From Mycobacterium sp. 852013-50091_SCH5140682 (GTDB lineage: Bacteria; Actinomycetota; Actinomycetes; Mycobacteriales; Mycobacteriaceae), in assembly GCF_001665685.1 (NCBI RefSeq), contig NZ_LZTB01000057.1:1-64000 (forward strand): DNA of 64,000 nt. Direction: 5' to 3'. The notes beneath the pieces were generated by a model. The model was not told the origin of the DNA and did no database searches. It saw only the letters and a program-made list of their open reading frames with translations. Positions 16,427 to 25,189 of this stretch are shown here, piece by piece. The stretch's first letter is position 1. Each line of letters starts with the position of its first letter. The translations under genes were made by a program, and so were the position numbers.

Positions 16427-17272
16427 ATGAGCTTGAACCTGGGCCGCTTTGGAGTGTGGACGTTCGGCGCACCGAAGCCCGAACAGGCCGCCGAGATCGA
16501 GAAGCTGGGCTATGGCGCCATCTGGCCTGGTGGTTCGCCTGCCGCTGATCTGGCGTTCGTCGAACCGATCCTGGCGGCGACCGACACGCTGCAGGTGGCC
16601 ACGGGCATCGTCAATGTATGGACGGCCCCGGCGGCCCAGGTGGCCGAGTCCTATCACCGCATCGAGGCGGCACACCCCGGCCGATTCATCCTCGGCATCG
16701 GCATCGGCCATCCCGAGCACACGCAGGAGTACCGCAAGCCCTACGACGTGCTCGTCGAGTACCTCGACGCGCTCGACGAACTGGGGGTGCCGAAGGAGCG
16801 CCGGGTCGTGGCCGCGCTGGGCCCCAAGGTGCTGAAGCTGGCCGCCGAACGCAGCGCGGGCGCGCATCCGTACCTGACGACGCCTGAGCACACCGCACAG
16901 GCCCGCGAGCTCATCTGTCCTGGCGTGTTTCTCGCACCCGAGCACAAGGTGGTGTTGACCGACGGATCGGAGCAGCAGGCGGAGGCGGCCCGCGTTGTCG
17001 GCCGGGAGACCGTCGATTTCTATCTGAATCTCAGCAACTACCTGAACAACTGGCGACGGTTGGGATTCAGCGAGGATGACATCGCCAAGCCCGGCAGCAA
17101 CCGTCTGATCGATGCGGTCGTCGCTCACGGCACGCCTGATGACGTTGCGGAGCGTTTGCGGCAACACCTCGATGCGGGCGCCGACCACGTGGCGATCCAG
17201 GTGCTCGGTGGATGGGACAAGCTGCTGCCGACGCTGACGGAGCTGGCCGGCCCGCTGGGCCTGAAAGGCTGA
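16427..17272 (+). CDS. F420-dependent LLM-class oxidoreductase (Rv3463-like), copy 2
   Basis: A 281-residue paralogue of the preceding gene, alignable over its whole length (LGYGAIWPGGSPAADLAF, ATGIVNVWTAPAAQVAESYHRIE, RFILGIGIGHPE, SAGAHPYLTTPEHTAQARE). Tandem placement and close similarity point to duplication; M. tuberculosis has a single gene at this site. ATG 16427 follows a GAAAGGGA ribosome site. The pair may work on related substrates with cofactor F420. It is not obviously part of the rml operon, whose first gene has its own leaderless promoter 26 bases later. Confidence 0.9.
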   Translation: MSLNLGRFGVWTFGAPKPEQAAEIEKLGYGAIWPGGSPAADLAFVEPILAATDTLQVATGIVNVWTAPAAQVAESYHRIEAAHPGRFILGIGIGHPEHTQEYRKPYDVLVEYLDALDELGVPKERRVVAALGPKVLKLAAERSAGAHPYLTTPEHTAQARELICPGVFLAPEHKVVLTDGSEQQAEAARVVGRETVDFYLNLSNYLNNWRRLGFSEDDIAKPGSNRLIDAVVAHGTPDDVAERLRQHLDAGADHVAIQVLGGWDKLLPTLTELAGPLGLKG

Positions 17273-17286
17273 CTCGGCCAGCCCGT

Positions 17287-17292
17287 TAGAGT
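17287..17292 (+). promoter_or_regulatory. Candidate leaderless -10 element of rmlB
   Basis: TAGAGT ends 6 bases before the rmlB ATG at 17299 with no ribosome site between, suggesting rmlB-rmlC has its own promoter with a leaderless transcript. Confidence 0.45.
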
Positions 17293-17298
17293 TGACCC

Positions 17299-18288
17299 AT
17301 GCGGTTGCTGGTCACCGGGGGTGCCGGGTTCATCGGTGCGAATTTCGTGCAGGACGCCGTCCGCGACGGCGCGTCAGTGACGGTGCTCGACGCCCTCACC
17401 TATGCAGGCAGTCGGGAGTCGCTGGCCCCGGTGGCCGACCGGATCCGCTTGGTCGAGGGCGACGTGTGCGACGCGGCGTTGGTGTCGAGCCTGACGGCCG
17501 ACGCCGACGCCGTGGTGCACTTCGCCGCCGAGACCCATGTCGACAACGCACTGGCCGATCCGGCGCCGTTCGTGCAGTCCAACGTCGTCGGCACCTTCAC
17601 GGTGCTGGAGGCGGTGCGGCGGCACGGGGTTCGGCTGCACCACATCTCCACCGACGAGGTGTACGGCGACCTGCCCCTCGACGATCCGGCGCGGTTCACC
17701 GAGAACACGCCGTACAACCCGTCGAGCCCCTACTCGTCGACCAAGGCGGCCGCCGACCTGCTGGTCCGCGCCTGGGTGCGGTCGTACGGCGTCCGGGCGA
17801 CGCTGTCGAACTGCTCCAACAACTACGGCCCGTACCAGCACGTGGAGAAGTTCATCCCGCGCCAGATCACCAACGTGCTCACCGGCAGGCGGCCCAAGCT
17901 GTACGGCGCGGGCGCCAATGTCCGCGACTGGATCCACGTCGACGATCACAACGCCGCGGTGCGCCGGATCCTGGCCGACGGCAAGGCGGGTCAGACGTAC
18001 CTGATCGGCGCGCAGTGCGAGCAGAACAACCTGACCGTGATGCGCACGCTGCTGCGGTTGATGGGCCGTGACCCCGACGATTTCGACCACGTCACCGATC
18101 GCGCAGGGCACGATCTGCGGTACGCGATCGACCCGTCGACACTCACCGACGAGCTGGGGTGGAAACCCGTGCACACCGACTTCGAGGACGGTTTGCGCAA
18201 CACCATCGACTGGTACCGCGCCAACGAATCGTGGTGGGGCCCACTCAAAGAACAGGTCGAGGCGAACTACCAGGAGCGCGGCCAGTGA
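17299..18288 (+). CDS. rmlB: dTDP-glucose 4,6-dehydratase
   Basis: A 329-residue extended short-chain dehydrogenase that makes dTDP-4-keto-6-deoxyglucose, the second step to dTDP-L-rhamnose. It has the NAD site TGGAGFIGANF, the acid pair in HHISTDEVYGDL, the catalytic SSPYSSTKAAADL (YxxxK), and the substrate-binding SNNYGPYQHVEKFIPRQI. Rhamnose is needed for the linker joining mycobacterial arabinogalactan to peptidoglycan, so the gene should be essential. Its TGA overlaps the GTG of rmlC (GTGA), showing translational coupling. Confidence 0.97.
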   Translation: MRLLVTGGAGFIGANFVQDAVRDGASVTVLDALTYAGSRESLAPVADRIRLVEGDVCDAALVSSLTADADAVVHFAAETHVDNALADPAPFVQSNVVGTFTVLEAVRRHGVRLHHISTDEVYGDLPLDDPARFTENTPYNPSSPYSSTKAAADLLVRAWVRSYGVRATLSNCSNNYGPYQHVEKFIPRQITNVLTGRRPKLYGAGANVRDWIHVDDHNAAVRRILADGKAGQTYLIGAQCEQNNLTVMRTLLRLMGRDPDDFDHVTDRAGHDLRYAIDPSTLTDELGWKPVHTDFEDGLRNTIDWYRANESWWGPLKEQVEANYQERGQ

Positions 18289-18884
18289 CCGCACGGGAAC
18301 TCAAGGTCCCCGGGGCGTGGGAGCTCACCCCCAAACTGCACGGCGATTCCCGCGGGATGTTCTTCGAGTGGTTCACCGACTCGGGCTTCACCGGTTTCGC
18401 CGGCCACAAGTTCGATCTGCGCCAGGCCAACTGTTCGGTGTCGGCGGCCGGGGTGCTGCGCGGGGTGCATTTCGCGGAGCTGCCGCCGAGCCAGGCCAAA
18501 TACGTGACGTGCGTGCGTGGTTCGGTGTTCGACGTCGTGGTGGACATTCGCGTCGGCTCCCCCACCTACGGTCAGTGGGACGCGGTGCTGCTCGACGACC
18601 GTGACCGCCGCTCGATCTATCTGTCCGAGGGCCTGGGCCACGCTTTCCTTGCGCTGGAAGATGATTCGACCGTGATGTACCTGTGCTCGGCACCGTATGC
18701 CCCGGAGCGGGAGCACACCATCCTGGCCACCGATCTCGGCATCGACTGGCCGGAGGGCCACGAGCTGGTGATCTCCGAGCGCGACGCCGCGGCGCCCACT
18801 CTCGAAGAGGTGCGCGCCGCGGGCCTGTTGCCGACGTGGGAGGAAACCCGCGCTTTCGTCGAGGAATTACGCAGCGAGTCCTAG
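18285..18884 (+). CDS. rmlC: dTDP-4-dehydrorhamnose 3,5-epimerase
   Basis: A 199-residue cupin-fold epimerase, third step of dTDP-rhamnose synthesis. Motifs are FDLRQANCSVSAAGVLRGVHF (with the catalytic His) and SIYLSEGLGHAFLALEDDSTVMYLCS, plus the YAPEREH loop. The GTG start at 18285 is fixed by the 4-base overlap with rmlB. Its TAG stop lies in a CTAG palindrome that is also the stop of the convergent permease gene. Confidence 0.96.
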   Translation: MTARELKVPGAWELTPKLHGDSRGMFFEWFTDSGFTGFAGHKFDLRQANCSVSAAGVLRGVHFAELPPSQAKYVTCVRGSVFDVVVDIRVGSPTYGQWDAVLLDDRDRRSIYLSEGLGHAFLALEDDSTVMYLCSAPYAPEREHTILATDLGIDWPEGHELVISERDAAAPTLEEVRAAGLLPTWEETRAFVEELRSES

Positions 18885-20281
18885 GTGCGTCGCAGCACCG
18901 CCCCACCCACGAGGCCGACGAATGGGATCGCCGCGAGAATGGCGCTGAGCGTCGCGCTGCCGCCGGTGACGAGGGTGAAATTCGTCAGGACCAACCACAG
19001 GCTGCCCAGTAGGCCCGCACACGCCAGGGCCGGCGCGATGCGTGTCTGCCAGGTGCGCCCCGCTGCGTCGGAGCGGTGGCGGGCGAAGTAGACCAGTACC
19101 GCCACCGAGGTGGTGAGCATCAGCAGCACCATCCCGACGGTCGCCACACCGGCCATCGAGCCGAACACCCCGACCAGCGGGTCGACCCCGAGCACGGCGA
19201 GGATCCCGACGATGACCGCGGCCGTGACGGTCTGCACCACCGAGGACACCGCGGGCGAGCCGTGCGACGAGTGCACGGTCGCCAACCGGTTGGGCAACAA
19301 CCCTTTTCGGGCCAGCGCGAACTGGTAGCGGGCGATCACATTGTGGAAGGACAGCACGCAGGCGAACAGGCTGGTCAGCAACAGCACGTTGACGATGTCG
19401 CGGCCGACCCGCCCGAGGTTGGCGTCGGTGGTGTCCAGCAACATGTTGGCATCACCGGCCAGGGTGCGCTGGGCGGTCTCGGTGACCTGATCGGGACCGA
19501 TCGCGACGACGAACGCCCAGCAGGTGATCGCGTAGAAGCCGCCGATCAGCAGCACCGCCGCATAGGTGGCCCGGGGAATGGTGCGTTCGGGGTTGCGGGC
19601 CTCGTCGCGAAACACCGCGGTCGCCTCGAAACCGATGAATCCTGTCAGCGCGAACAGCACTGCGATACCCAGCGCTCCGTGAGTGAACACCCCGGGGGTG
19701 AACGATGCGAACGTCACCCCGGCTGGCCCCGGCTTGGCGACGATCACCAGATCCAGCACCACGACCACGCTGATCTCCAGCACCAGCGCGACGCCGAGCA
19801 CCTTGGCGCTGAGGTCGATATGCCGGTACCCGAGCAGCGCCACGATCGCCAGTATCACGAATGAGTAAGCAGGCCAGGGTATTTGCGGTCCCCCGTAGAA
19901 CCGCACGGTGTCGCCGATGGCCCAGCCGATGTAGCCGTAAATGCCGACCTGGATCGCGGTGTAGGCGATCAGCGCGACGGCGGCGATGCCGCTGCCCGGC
20001 CGGTTTCCCAGCCCCAGCGTGACATATGAAAAGAAGGCTCCGGCCTCGGGCACGTACGGTGTCATCGCCACGAAGCCGACGCTGAACACCAGCAGAACCG
20101 CTGCGGCGATGAGGAATCCGACCGGCGCGCCTGCGCCGTTGCCGAGTCCCATAGCCAGCGGCATGTTGCCACCGATGACGGTGAGCGGGGCGGCGGCCGC
20201 GACCACCATGAACACCACTCCGACCGGTCCGAGTTTCCCGTGCAGCCGGCGATCTGCGGTGGTTTCAGTGCTGGTACTCAT
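18881..20281 (-). CDS. APC-family amino acid permease
   Basis: A 466-residue protein with about twelve membrane helices. The APC consensus is seen near the N-terminus (GPVGVVFMVVAAAAPLTVIGGNMPLAMGLG) and in FSLTGFIGFEATAVFRDEARNPERTIPRA, the conserved cytoplasmic loop. It should import an amino acid or small amine using the proton gradient. It overlaps by 4 bases the stop of the upstream aminopeptidase gene, so enzyme and transporter form one operon. The pairing suggests uptake of the amino acids or small peptides handled by that enzyme. Confidence 0.9.
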   Translation of the reverse strand: MSTSTETTADRRLHGKLGPVGVVFMVVAAAAPLTVIGGNMPLAMGLGNGAGAPVGFLIAAAVLLVFSVGFVAMTPYVPEAGAFFSYVTLGLGNRPGSGIAAVALIAYTAIQVGIYGYIGWAIGDTVRFYGGPQIPWPAYSFVILAIVALLGYRHIDLSAKVLGVALVLEISVVVVLDLVIVAKPGPAGVTFASFTPGVFTHGALGIAVLFALTGFIGFEATAVFRDEARNPERTIPRATYAAVLLIGGFYAITCWAFVVAIGPDQVTETAQRTLAGDANMLLDTTDANLGRVGRDIVNVLLLTSLFACVLSFHNVIARYQFALARKGLLPNRLATVHSSHGSPAVSSVVQTVTAAVIVGILAVLGVDPLVGVFGSMAGVATVGMVLLMLTTSVAVLVYFARHRSDAAGRTWQTRIAPALACAGLLGSLWLVLTNFTLVTGGSATLSAILAAIPFVGLVGGAVLRRT

Positions 20282-21414
20282 TGCCCCTCCAGAAGAAGTG
20301 CGTGACGAAACATATTGTGGTCCAATGCATGTGCGGTACGGCCGCCGCGCCCGCTGAGGGTGTCCGCGGCGACGAGACAGTTGAGGATGGCCTCTTCGGT
20401 GGCCTCGATCACCAGATCGAACAGCCGGGTCATCAGTTGTGGGGCCACCATGCGCAGCCCGATTTCAGGGTGGTCGGTCTCGGGATCCTCGTCCCAGGCG
20501 TACGGCGGGATACCGCGGTTGCCGGTGGCGAAGGCCAGCATCAGGTCACCGCTGTACTGCTCCCCGGTTCCGCCGAGCCTGCCGACTGCGAGCGAGGAAC
20601 GCTGAGCCAGCCGCGTGCACTGGTGCGGCAGCAGCGGCGCGTCGGTCGCGACGACGACGATGATCGAACCCGACCCCGGCGCGTACGCCAGCGGCATCTC
20701 GGGCAGGGGCACGCGGTCAGGTCCGATCACCTCTCCCACCGCAATGCCGTTGACCCGCAACCGTTCCCGACGGCCGTGGTTGGCCTGCACCAGCACGCCC
20801 ACGGTGTAGCGGCCCGCGGCGGTGTCGGTGATGCGCGATGCGGTGCCGATGCCGCCCTTGAACCCGTGGCAGATCATGCCGGTGCCGCCGCCGACGTTAC
20901 CCTCGGCGACCGGGCCGTCGGAGGCCGTGGCCAGCGCGGCGTGGACGTGTTCGGCCCGCACGTGATGGCCGTTGATGTCGTTGAGCAGCCCGTCGTAGGT
21001 CTCGCCCACCACTGGCAGTGACCAGTACAGGCCGTCACCGCGGGCCTGCACCTGCGCGTCGACCAGCGCGTCGCGGACCACGCCGACGCTGTGGGTGTTG
21101 GTGAGGGCGACTGCGGTGGTGAGCTCGCCGGATTCGCGTACCCATTCCAGGCCGGTGAGCTCACCGCTGCCGTTGAGCCGGTGGGTCCCGGCGAAGACGG
21201 GTTCCTCCCAGATGCCAGCGTGCGGGACGACGACCGTCACACCGGTGTTGACCTCGGGTGACGGCTGAATCGTTGTGTGCCCGACGCGCACGCCGGGGAC
21301 GTCGGTGATGGCGTTGTACGGGCCGGTGGGGTGATCGCCGACGGCGATGCCCAGGTCGCGAGCGCGTGGCGGCGAGGACCAGGACTTCTCGGGGTAGATG
21401 GGGTGATCAGACAT
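20278..21414 (-). CDS. P1-family N-terminal-nucleophile aminopeptidase (DmpA/BapA-like)
   Basis: A 378-residue precursor of the peptidase S58 family, which cleaves itself into alpha and beta chains. The conserved cleavage site is visible as PGSGS followed by IIVVVATDAPL; Ser-250 would become the N-terminal nucleophile of the beta chain, at the same number as in DmpA. Other family blocks are ITDVPGVRVGHTT and EGNVGGGTGMICHGFKGGIGTASR. Relatives are L-aminopeptidase/D-esterases or beta-aminopeptidases acting on beta-peptides; specificity is not decidable here. It is the first gene of an operon with the APC permease and is divergent from a TetR gene 101 bases away, the likely regulator. Confidence 0.9.
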   Translation of the reverse strand: MSDHPIYPEKSWSSPPRARDLGIAVGDHPTGPYNAITDVPGVRVGHTTIQPSPEVNTGVTVVVPHAGIWEEPVFAGTHRLNGSGELTGLEWVRESGELTTAVALTNTHSVGVVRDALVDAQVQARGDGLYWSLPVVGETYDGLLNDINGHHVRAEHVHAALATASDGPVAEGNVGGGTGMICHGFKGGIGTASRITDTAAGRYTVGVLVQANHGRRERLRVNGIAVGEVIGPDRVPLPEMPLAYAPGSGSIIVVVATDAPLLPHQCTRLAQRSSLAVGRLGGTGEQYSGDLMLAFATGNRGIPPYAWDEDPETDHPEIGLRMVAPQLMTRLFDLVIEATEEAILNCLVAADTLSGRGGRTAHALDHNMFRHALLLEGQ

Positions 21415-21515
21415 TCAACCTCCGGAGGCCCGTAGTTCTTTTCACGTTTGGAAAATAATGTGCTTCTGCGGCGGCTTGCGCAAGAGGAACCACGAAATCG
21501 GGTAAGGATGAACCT

Positions 21516-22127
21516 GTGGCACGGCCCAATCGACAAGCAGAGCGACGCGAGGAAATCCTCGACGCCGCCATTGCGCTGATCGAACGTCACGACCTGGCCA
21601 CCTTGCGGATCGCCGACGTCGCCGCGGAGCTCGGGCTCACCGCCAACGCGGTGCGCTACTACTTCAAGGAGATGGATCAACTGCTCTCCGAGCTCGCTCA
21701 ACGCTCCGATTCCCGCTTCTACGACGAACGTCTCGCGGTCGTCGAAAGCACCGACGACGTGCGGGAGCAGCTCGCGTTGACCATCGCCGCGGGCCTGCCG
21801 ACCGGCCCGGAGGACGCCGAGTGGCGCGCGATCTGGCGGGCCGTGTTGGCTGCCGGGTTCGAACTCGACCAGCGCCGCGACGTGCAGCACATCTATCACC
21901 GGCAGGTGGACCTCTACACGCGCATCCTCGAAGCCGGTGTCGGTTCGGGCGTATTCCGACTGGGCTCCCCCGCCCGCGATGCCGCGATGACCCTGATGGC
22001 GATGGAGGACTATCTCGGCTACCGCATCGTGGCGCGTGATCCCGAGATCACGCGTTCGACGGCGCTGCGGCTCATGCGCGGTTACGCCGAGCTGGCCACC
22101 GGGGCCCAGCTGCCGGTCACGGTGTGA
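21516..22127 (+). CDS. TetR-family transcriptional regulator
   Basis: A 203-residue regulator. The helix-turn-helix lies at about 9-55 (REEILDAAIALIERHD, LRIADVAAELGLTANAVRYYFKEMDQLL). The ligand domain is of the BetI/TetR_C_6 kind. The GTG start at 21516 is preceded by TAAGGA 7 bases upstream, so it may be leaderless. It is divergent from the aminopeptidase-permease operon and overlaps by 4 bases (GTGA) the EamA gene downstream, so it probably controls one or both. The intergenic region has a short TTTTC-N7-GAAAA inverted repeat (21439-21455) that could be an operator. Confidence 0.88.
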   Translation: MARPNRQAERREEILDAAIALIERHDLATLRIADVAAELGLTANAVRYYFKEMDQLLSELAQRSDSRFYDERLAVVESTDDVREQLALTIAAGLPTGPEDAEWRAIWRAVLAAGFELDQRRDVQHIYHRQVDLYTRILEAGVGSGVFRLGSPARDAAMTLMAMEDYLGYRIVARDPEITRSTALRLMRGYAELATGAQLPVTV

Positions 22128-23002
22128 GCGCCAATTCGCGAGCCCCGCTGGGCGCCGCATCGTTGGTGGTGATCGCCGCGATCAGCCAGGAGGTCGGCGC
22201 CGCGTTCGCCGTCGGCCTGTTCGCCGCGCTGGGCGTCGTGGGCGCGTTGTTCGCCCGGTTCGCGGTCGCAGGCGTCATCTTGGGCGCGGTGGTGCGCCCG
22301 TCGATCCGCGGCCTGACGCGACGCGCCTGGGGTTCGGCGACCGCGTTGGCGACGACGCTGGCCGTGATGAACTTCTGCTTCTACCTGGCGATCGACCGGA
22401 TCCCACTCGGCGTCGCGGTGACCGTGGAAGCGCTTGGACCCCTGATCCTTTCGGTCGTGACGAGTACGCGGCGCATCGCCTGGTTGTGGGCCGTGCTGGC
22501 GTTCGCCGGCGTCGGGCTGCTGGGCCTCCCGCACGGTGGCGGCGGCCACTACGACCCGATGGGATTCGTCTTCGCCGCTGCCGCAGGCGTCGCCTGGGCG
22601 GGTTACATCCTGGCGTCGGCGCGCACTGCGGCCGAGTTCCGCCGCGTCGACGGACTGGCCATCGCCACGGCCATGGGGGCAATCGCCGTCGCGCCCTTTG
22701 CGATCGCGGCCGTGAACCTGTCCGACGCGCTGCACTGGCACGTACTCGGCGTGGGCCTTGCCGTCGGCGTGATGTCCTCGGTGATCCCGTACTCGTTGGA
22801 GCTGATATCCCTGCGCCGGTTGTCCCCCGCCGCGTTCGCCGTGCTCACCTGTCTGTCACCGGTCACCGCGGCCTTGGCCGGGCTCGTCGTGCTGGGCCAG
22901 CAGATCGGTGTGCTCGGCTATGTCGGGGTTGTGCTGGTGACCGTCGCGAGCGTCGGCGCAGTCCGCACAGCGCACGCCGGACCGGCCGAACCGCTCGGTT
23001 AG
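22124..23002 (+). CDS. EamA/DMT-family exporter
   Basis: A 292-residue membrane protein with ten predicted helices in two EamA repeats (FARFAVAGVILGAVVRPSIR; PYSLELISLRRLSPAAFAVLTCLSPVTAALAG). It resembles RhtA-type threonine/homoserine exporters, though the substrate is not certain. The GTG start is set by the 4-base overlap with the TetR stop. Together with the divergent aminopeptidase/permease pair it suggests a unit that imports peptides or amino acids and vents the excess. Confidence 0.88.
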   Translation: MSANSRAPLGAASLVVIAAISQEVGAAFAVGLFAALGVVGALFARFAVAGVILGAVVRPSIRGLTRRAWGSATALATTLAVMNFCFYLAIDRIPLGVAVTVEALGPLILSVVTSTRRIAWLWAVLAFAGVGLLGLPHGGGGHYDPMGFVFAAAAGVAWAGYILASARTAAEFRRVDGLAIATAMGAIAVAPFAIAAVNLSDALHWHVLGVGLAVGVMSSVIPYSLELISLRRLSPAAFAVLTCLSPVTAALAGLVVLGQQIGVLGYVGVVLVTVASVGAVRTAHAGPAEPLG

Positions 23003-23016
23003 GTCACCTTTTTAGC

Positions 23017-23075
23017 GCGAGCAGACACTCCGGTACGCGACACGCCGCGTTTCCGGTACCGCAGTGACTGCTCGC
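23017..23075. repeat. Intergenic inverted repeat at a convergent gene end
   Basis: GCGAGCAG (23017-23024) and CTGCTCGC (23068-23075) form an 8-bp stem, with CCGGTAC repeats inside. It sits between the EamA and amiB stops and is preceded by TTTTT. The GCGAGCAGAC core recurs at 63908-63920 (reverse) and, in part, at 53961, also at gene ends, so it is probably a dispersed element or bidirectional terminator. Confidence 0.5.
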
Positions 23076-23080
23076 CGGGA

Positions 23081-24112
23081 TCAGGTGACGGTCAGCTCGC
23101 CATCGTGCACCCGCGCCTTGAGGGTGACGGGTTTTCGCGCGGCCGTGAGAACCGCCCACGCGACCGGTTCAGTGAGCTCGGTGCGGATGGTCCGACGCAG
23201 ACCGCGGGCCCCGTAGACCGGGTCGAATCCCCTGCGCTGCACGAAGTCCACCACGCTGTCGTCGACGTCGAGGTCGACATCACGGGCTTTCAGCCGCCGC
23301 ACCAGGTCGCCGATCTCCTTGCGCGTCACGCGTTCGGCGGTGGTGTCGTCGAATGCGTCGAATACCACGGTTTCGTCGATGCGGTTGAAGAACTCGGGGT
23401 CGAAGAATTCCTCGACCGCCTCGCGCACGACGGCCTGATGCGACTTCACCCCGCGTGCAGGCCACCACCGCCTCTTTCGCTTATCCCGTTGCCGCACAGC
23501 GACTTCCAGCGATCCAAGATTGGAGGTCAGGAATATGTAGCTGTTGCGGAACGAGATCTTCTGCTGCCCGTTGGCCAAGCGCAGCTCGCCGGTGTCCAGC
23601 ACGTGCAGCAGCGCCCGCAGGACGCTGGCATCGGCCTTTTCGACCTCGTCGAACAGCACGATTCCGGGCATGTACGGCCCGCCTTCGATCTTGGCCTTGT
23701 CGAAGAGCGTGAAGGACTCTTTGCTGCCCGCGTAGCCGGGCGGCGCACCCGAGAGCGATGCGGCGTAATGCTCCTGCGCCAGAGCGCTCATGTCGATGCG
23801 ACACAGGTCGTCGGGTCCTGTCCGCAGCGCCGCGGCGACCTGGCGGACCAGTTCGGTCTTGCCAACCCCGGTCGGCCCCACCAGCAGCACGCTGGACAGG
23901 GGACGACCGGGATCGGCCACGCCGACATGAGCGATGGACACCGCGCGGACCACAGCGTCCACGGCGTGCGCCTGCCCCAGGATGGCGGCGTTCAGCCGTC
24001 GTGAAAGCGCTTTGGGGTCAAAACCATCCGCTGCCTCGGCACCGGCAGGCTCATCGGCCACCTGAGCAGAATTGCGGTTCTGCTCGTGATACATATCGGT
24101 GAGGAACGGCAA
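23081..24112 (-). CDS. amiB: AmiB-type AAA+ (ClpB/ClpX-like) ATPase
   Basis: An AAA+ ATPase of about 343 residues. Walker A is VLLVGPTGVGKTELVRQV, Walker B VLFDEVEKADASVLRALLHVLD, sensor region NSYIFLTSNLGS, then FNRIDETVVFDAF and a C-terminal small domain (RGFDPVYGARGLRRTIRTELTEPVAWAVL). It corresponds to the chaperone-like AmiB of the Pseudomonas amidase operon. The frame is open far into amiE, but that is shadow. The start is probably TTG 24112 (giving MPFLTDMYHEQN) or ATG 24094. It lies 11 bases after the amiE stop. The role in amidase assembly or transport is not established. Confidence 0.85.
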   Translation of the reverse strand: MPFLTDMYHEQNRNSAQVADEPAGAEAADGFDPKALSRRLNAAILGQAHAVDAVVRAVSIAHVGVADPGRPLSSVLLVGPTGVGKTELVRQVAAALRTGPDDLCRIDMSALAQEHYAASLSGAPPGYAGSKESFTLFDKAKIEGGPYMPGIVLFDEVEKADASVLRALLHVLDTGELRLANGQQKISFRNSYIFLTSNLGSLEVAVRQRDKRKRRWWPARGVKSHQAVVREAVEEFFDPEFFNRIDETVVFDAFDDTTAERVTRKEIGDLVRRLKARDVDLDVDDSVVDFVQRRGFDPVYGARGLRRTIRTELTEPVAWAVLTAARKPVTLKARVHDGELTVT

Positions 24113-24123
24113 TGCGTCGTCTC

Positions 24124-25161
24124 TCAGGCTTCGGCGGTCTGCTCGACGGGCAGGGAGCCGACCCGGCAATCCGCCACGCCGACCGTGCTTCTGGTGATCG
24201 ACTCGACCCGCTCCTGGGCTTTCTGCGCGTCGGTGACCCACAGCTTGTAGAACTCGAACGGGCAGTCGGCGACGCCCTTGTCGCCGTCGCCCGCGGCATG
24301 CACCCCCGAGTAGCCGCGGTGGAGCAGTTTGAACAGATGGTTCTGCGACTGGTCGTTCTCCCGGGCGTCGCGGATCGCCGACAACGACAACTGCGCGTAC
24401 TGGATCCCGTACTCCTCCTCGCCGGTCTCGCCGAGGGTGCGCCCGTCGAATCCGATGATGGCCGAATGGCCGAAGTACGAGTAGACGCCGTCGAAGCCCG
24501 CCGCATTGGCAACGGCCACATAGCAATTGTTGGCCCACGCCATCGCTTTGGCCATCAGCACCTGCTGATCCTTGGCGGGGTACATGTAGCCCTGGCACCG
24601 CACGATGAGCTCGGCGCCCTTCATCGCGCAGTCACGCCAGATCTCCGGGTAATTCCCGTCGTCACAGATGATCAGGGAAATCTTGAGACCCTTGGGCCCG
24701 TCGGTGACATATGTGGTGTCACCGGGATACCAGCCTTCGATCGGGCACCACGGCAGGATCTTGCGGTACTTCTGGACGATGTCGCCTTTGTCGTCGATCA
24801 GCACGAGGGTGTTGTAGGGCGGCTTGTTCGGGTGGTCTTCGTGTCGTTCGCCGGTGATCGAGAAGACGCCCCACGTGCCCGCCTCCCGGCACGCGGCTGA
24901 GAAGATGGCGGTCTCCTCGCCGGGGATGGTCGCGGCGGTATCGTACATCTCCCGCTCGTCGTACATGATTCCCTGGGTCGAATACTCAGGGAACACAACG
25001 AGATCCATGCCCGGGAGCCCCGACTTCATACCGATGAGCATGTCGGCGATCTTGCGGCAGTTGTCGAGGACGTCGGCCCGGGTGTGCAACCGGGGCATCT
25101 TGTAGTTGACGACCGCGACGCCGACGGTGTCGTTGCTCGATGAAATGTCTCCGTGCCTCAT
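24124..25161 (-). CDS. amiE: Aliphatic amidase AmiE
   Basis: A 345-residue nitrilase-superfamily enzyme that hydrolyses short aliphatic amides such as acetamide to the acid and ammonia. It is almost superimposable on Pseudomonas AmiE: it begins MRHGDISSSNDTVGVAVVNY and has the catalytic triad Glu-59 (VVFPEYS), Lys-134 (KYRKILPW) and Cys-166 (SLIICDDGNYPEIWRDC) at the same residue numbers. This is not the FmdA/AmdA-type acetamidase known from M. smegmatis. It is co-transcribed with amiS upstream (28 bases) and amiB downstream. The very high conservation with proteobacterial enzymes makes lateral origin plausible. Confidence 0.96.
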   Translation of the reverse strand: MRHGDISSSNDTVGVAVVNYKMPRLHTRADVLDNCRKIADMLIGMKSGLPGMDLVVFPEYSTQGIMYDEREMYDTAATIPGEETAIFSAACREAGTWGVFSITGERHEDHPNKPPYNTLVLIDDKGDIVQKYRKILPWCPIEGWYPGDTTYVTDGPKGLKISLIICDDGNYPEIWRDCAMKGAELIVRCQGYMYPAKDQQVLMAKAMAWANNCYVAVANAAGFDGVYSYFGHSAIIGFDGRTLGETGEEEYGIQYAQLSLSAIRDARENDQSQNHLFKLLHRGYSGVHAAGDGDKGVADCPFEFYKLWVTDAQKAQERVESITRSTVGVADCRVGSLPVEQTAEA

Positions 25162-25189
25162 GACTTACTCCTTGTCGTTGGTTGTTCGA

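Noticed and set aside
15410..17188. 592-codon minus-strand open frame
   Set aside because: It lies opposite two well-conserved LLM oxidoreductases and its translation is Arg/Val/Gly-rich with no domain.
24124..25161. Assigning the amidase as the classical mycobacterial acetamidase
   Set aside because: The sequence is a nitrilase-superfamily AmiE with a Glu-Lys-Cys triad, not the FmdA/AmdA type.
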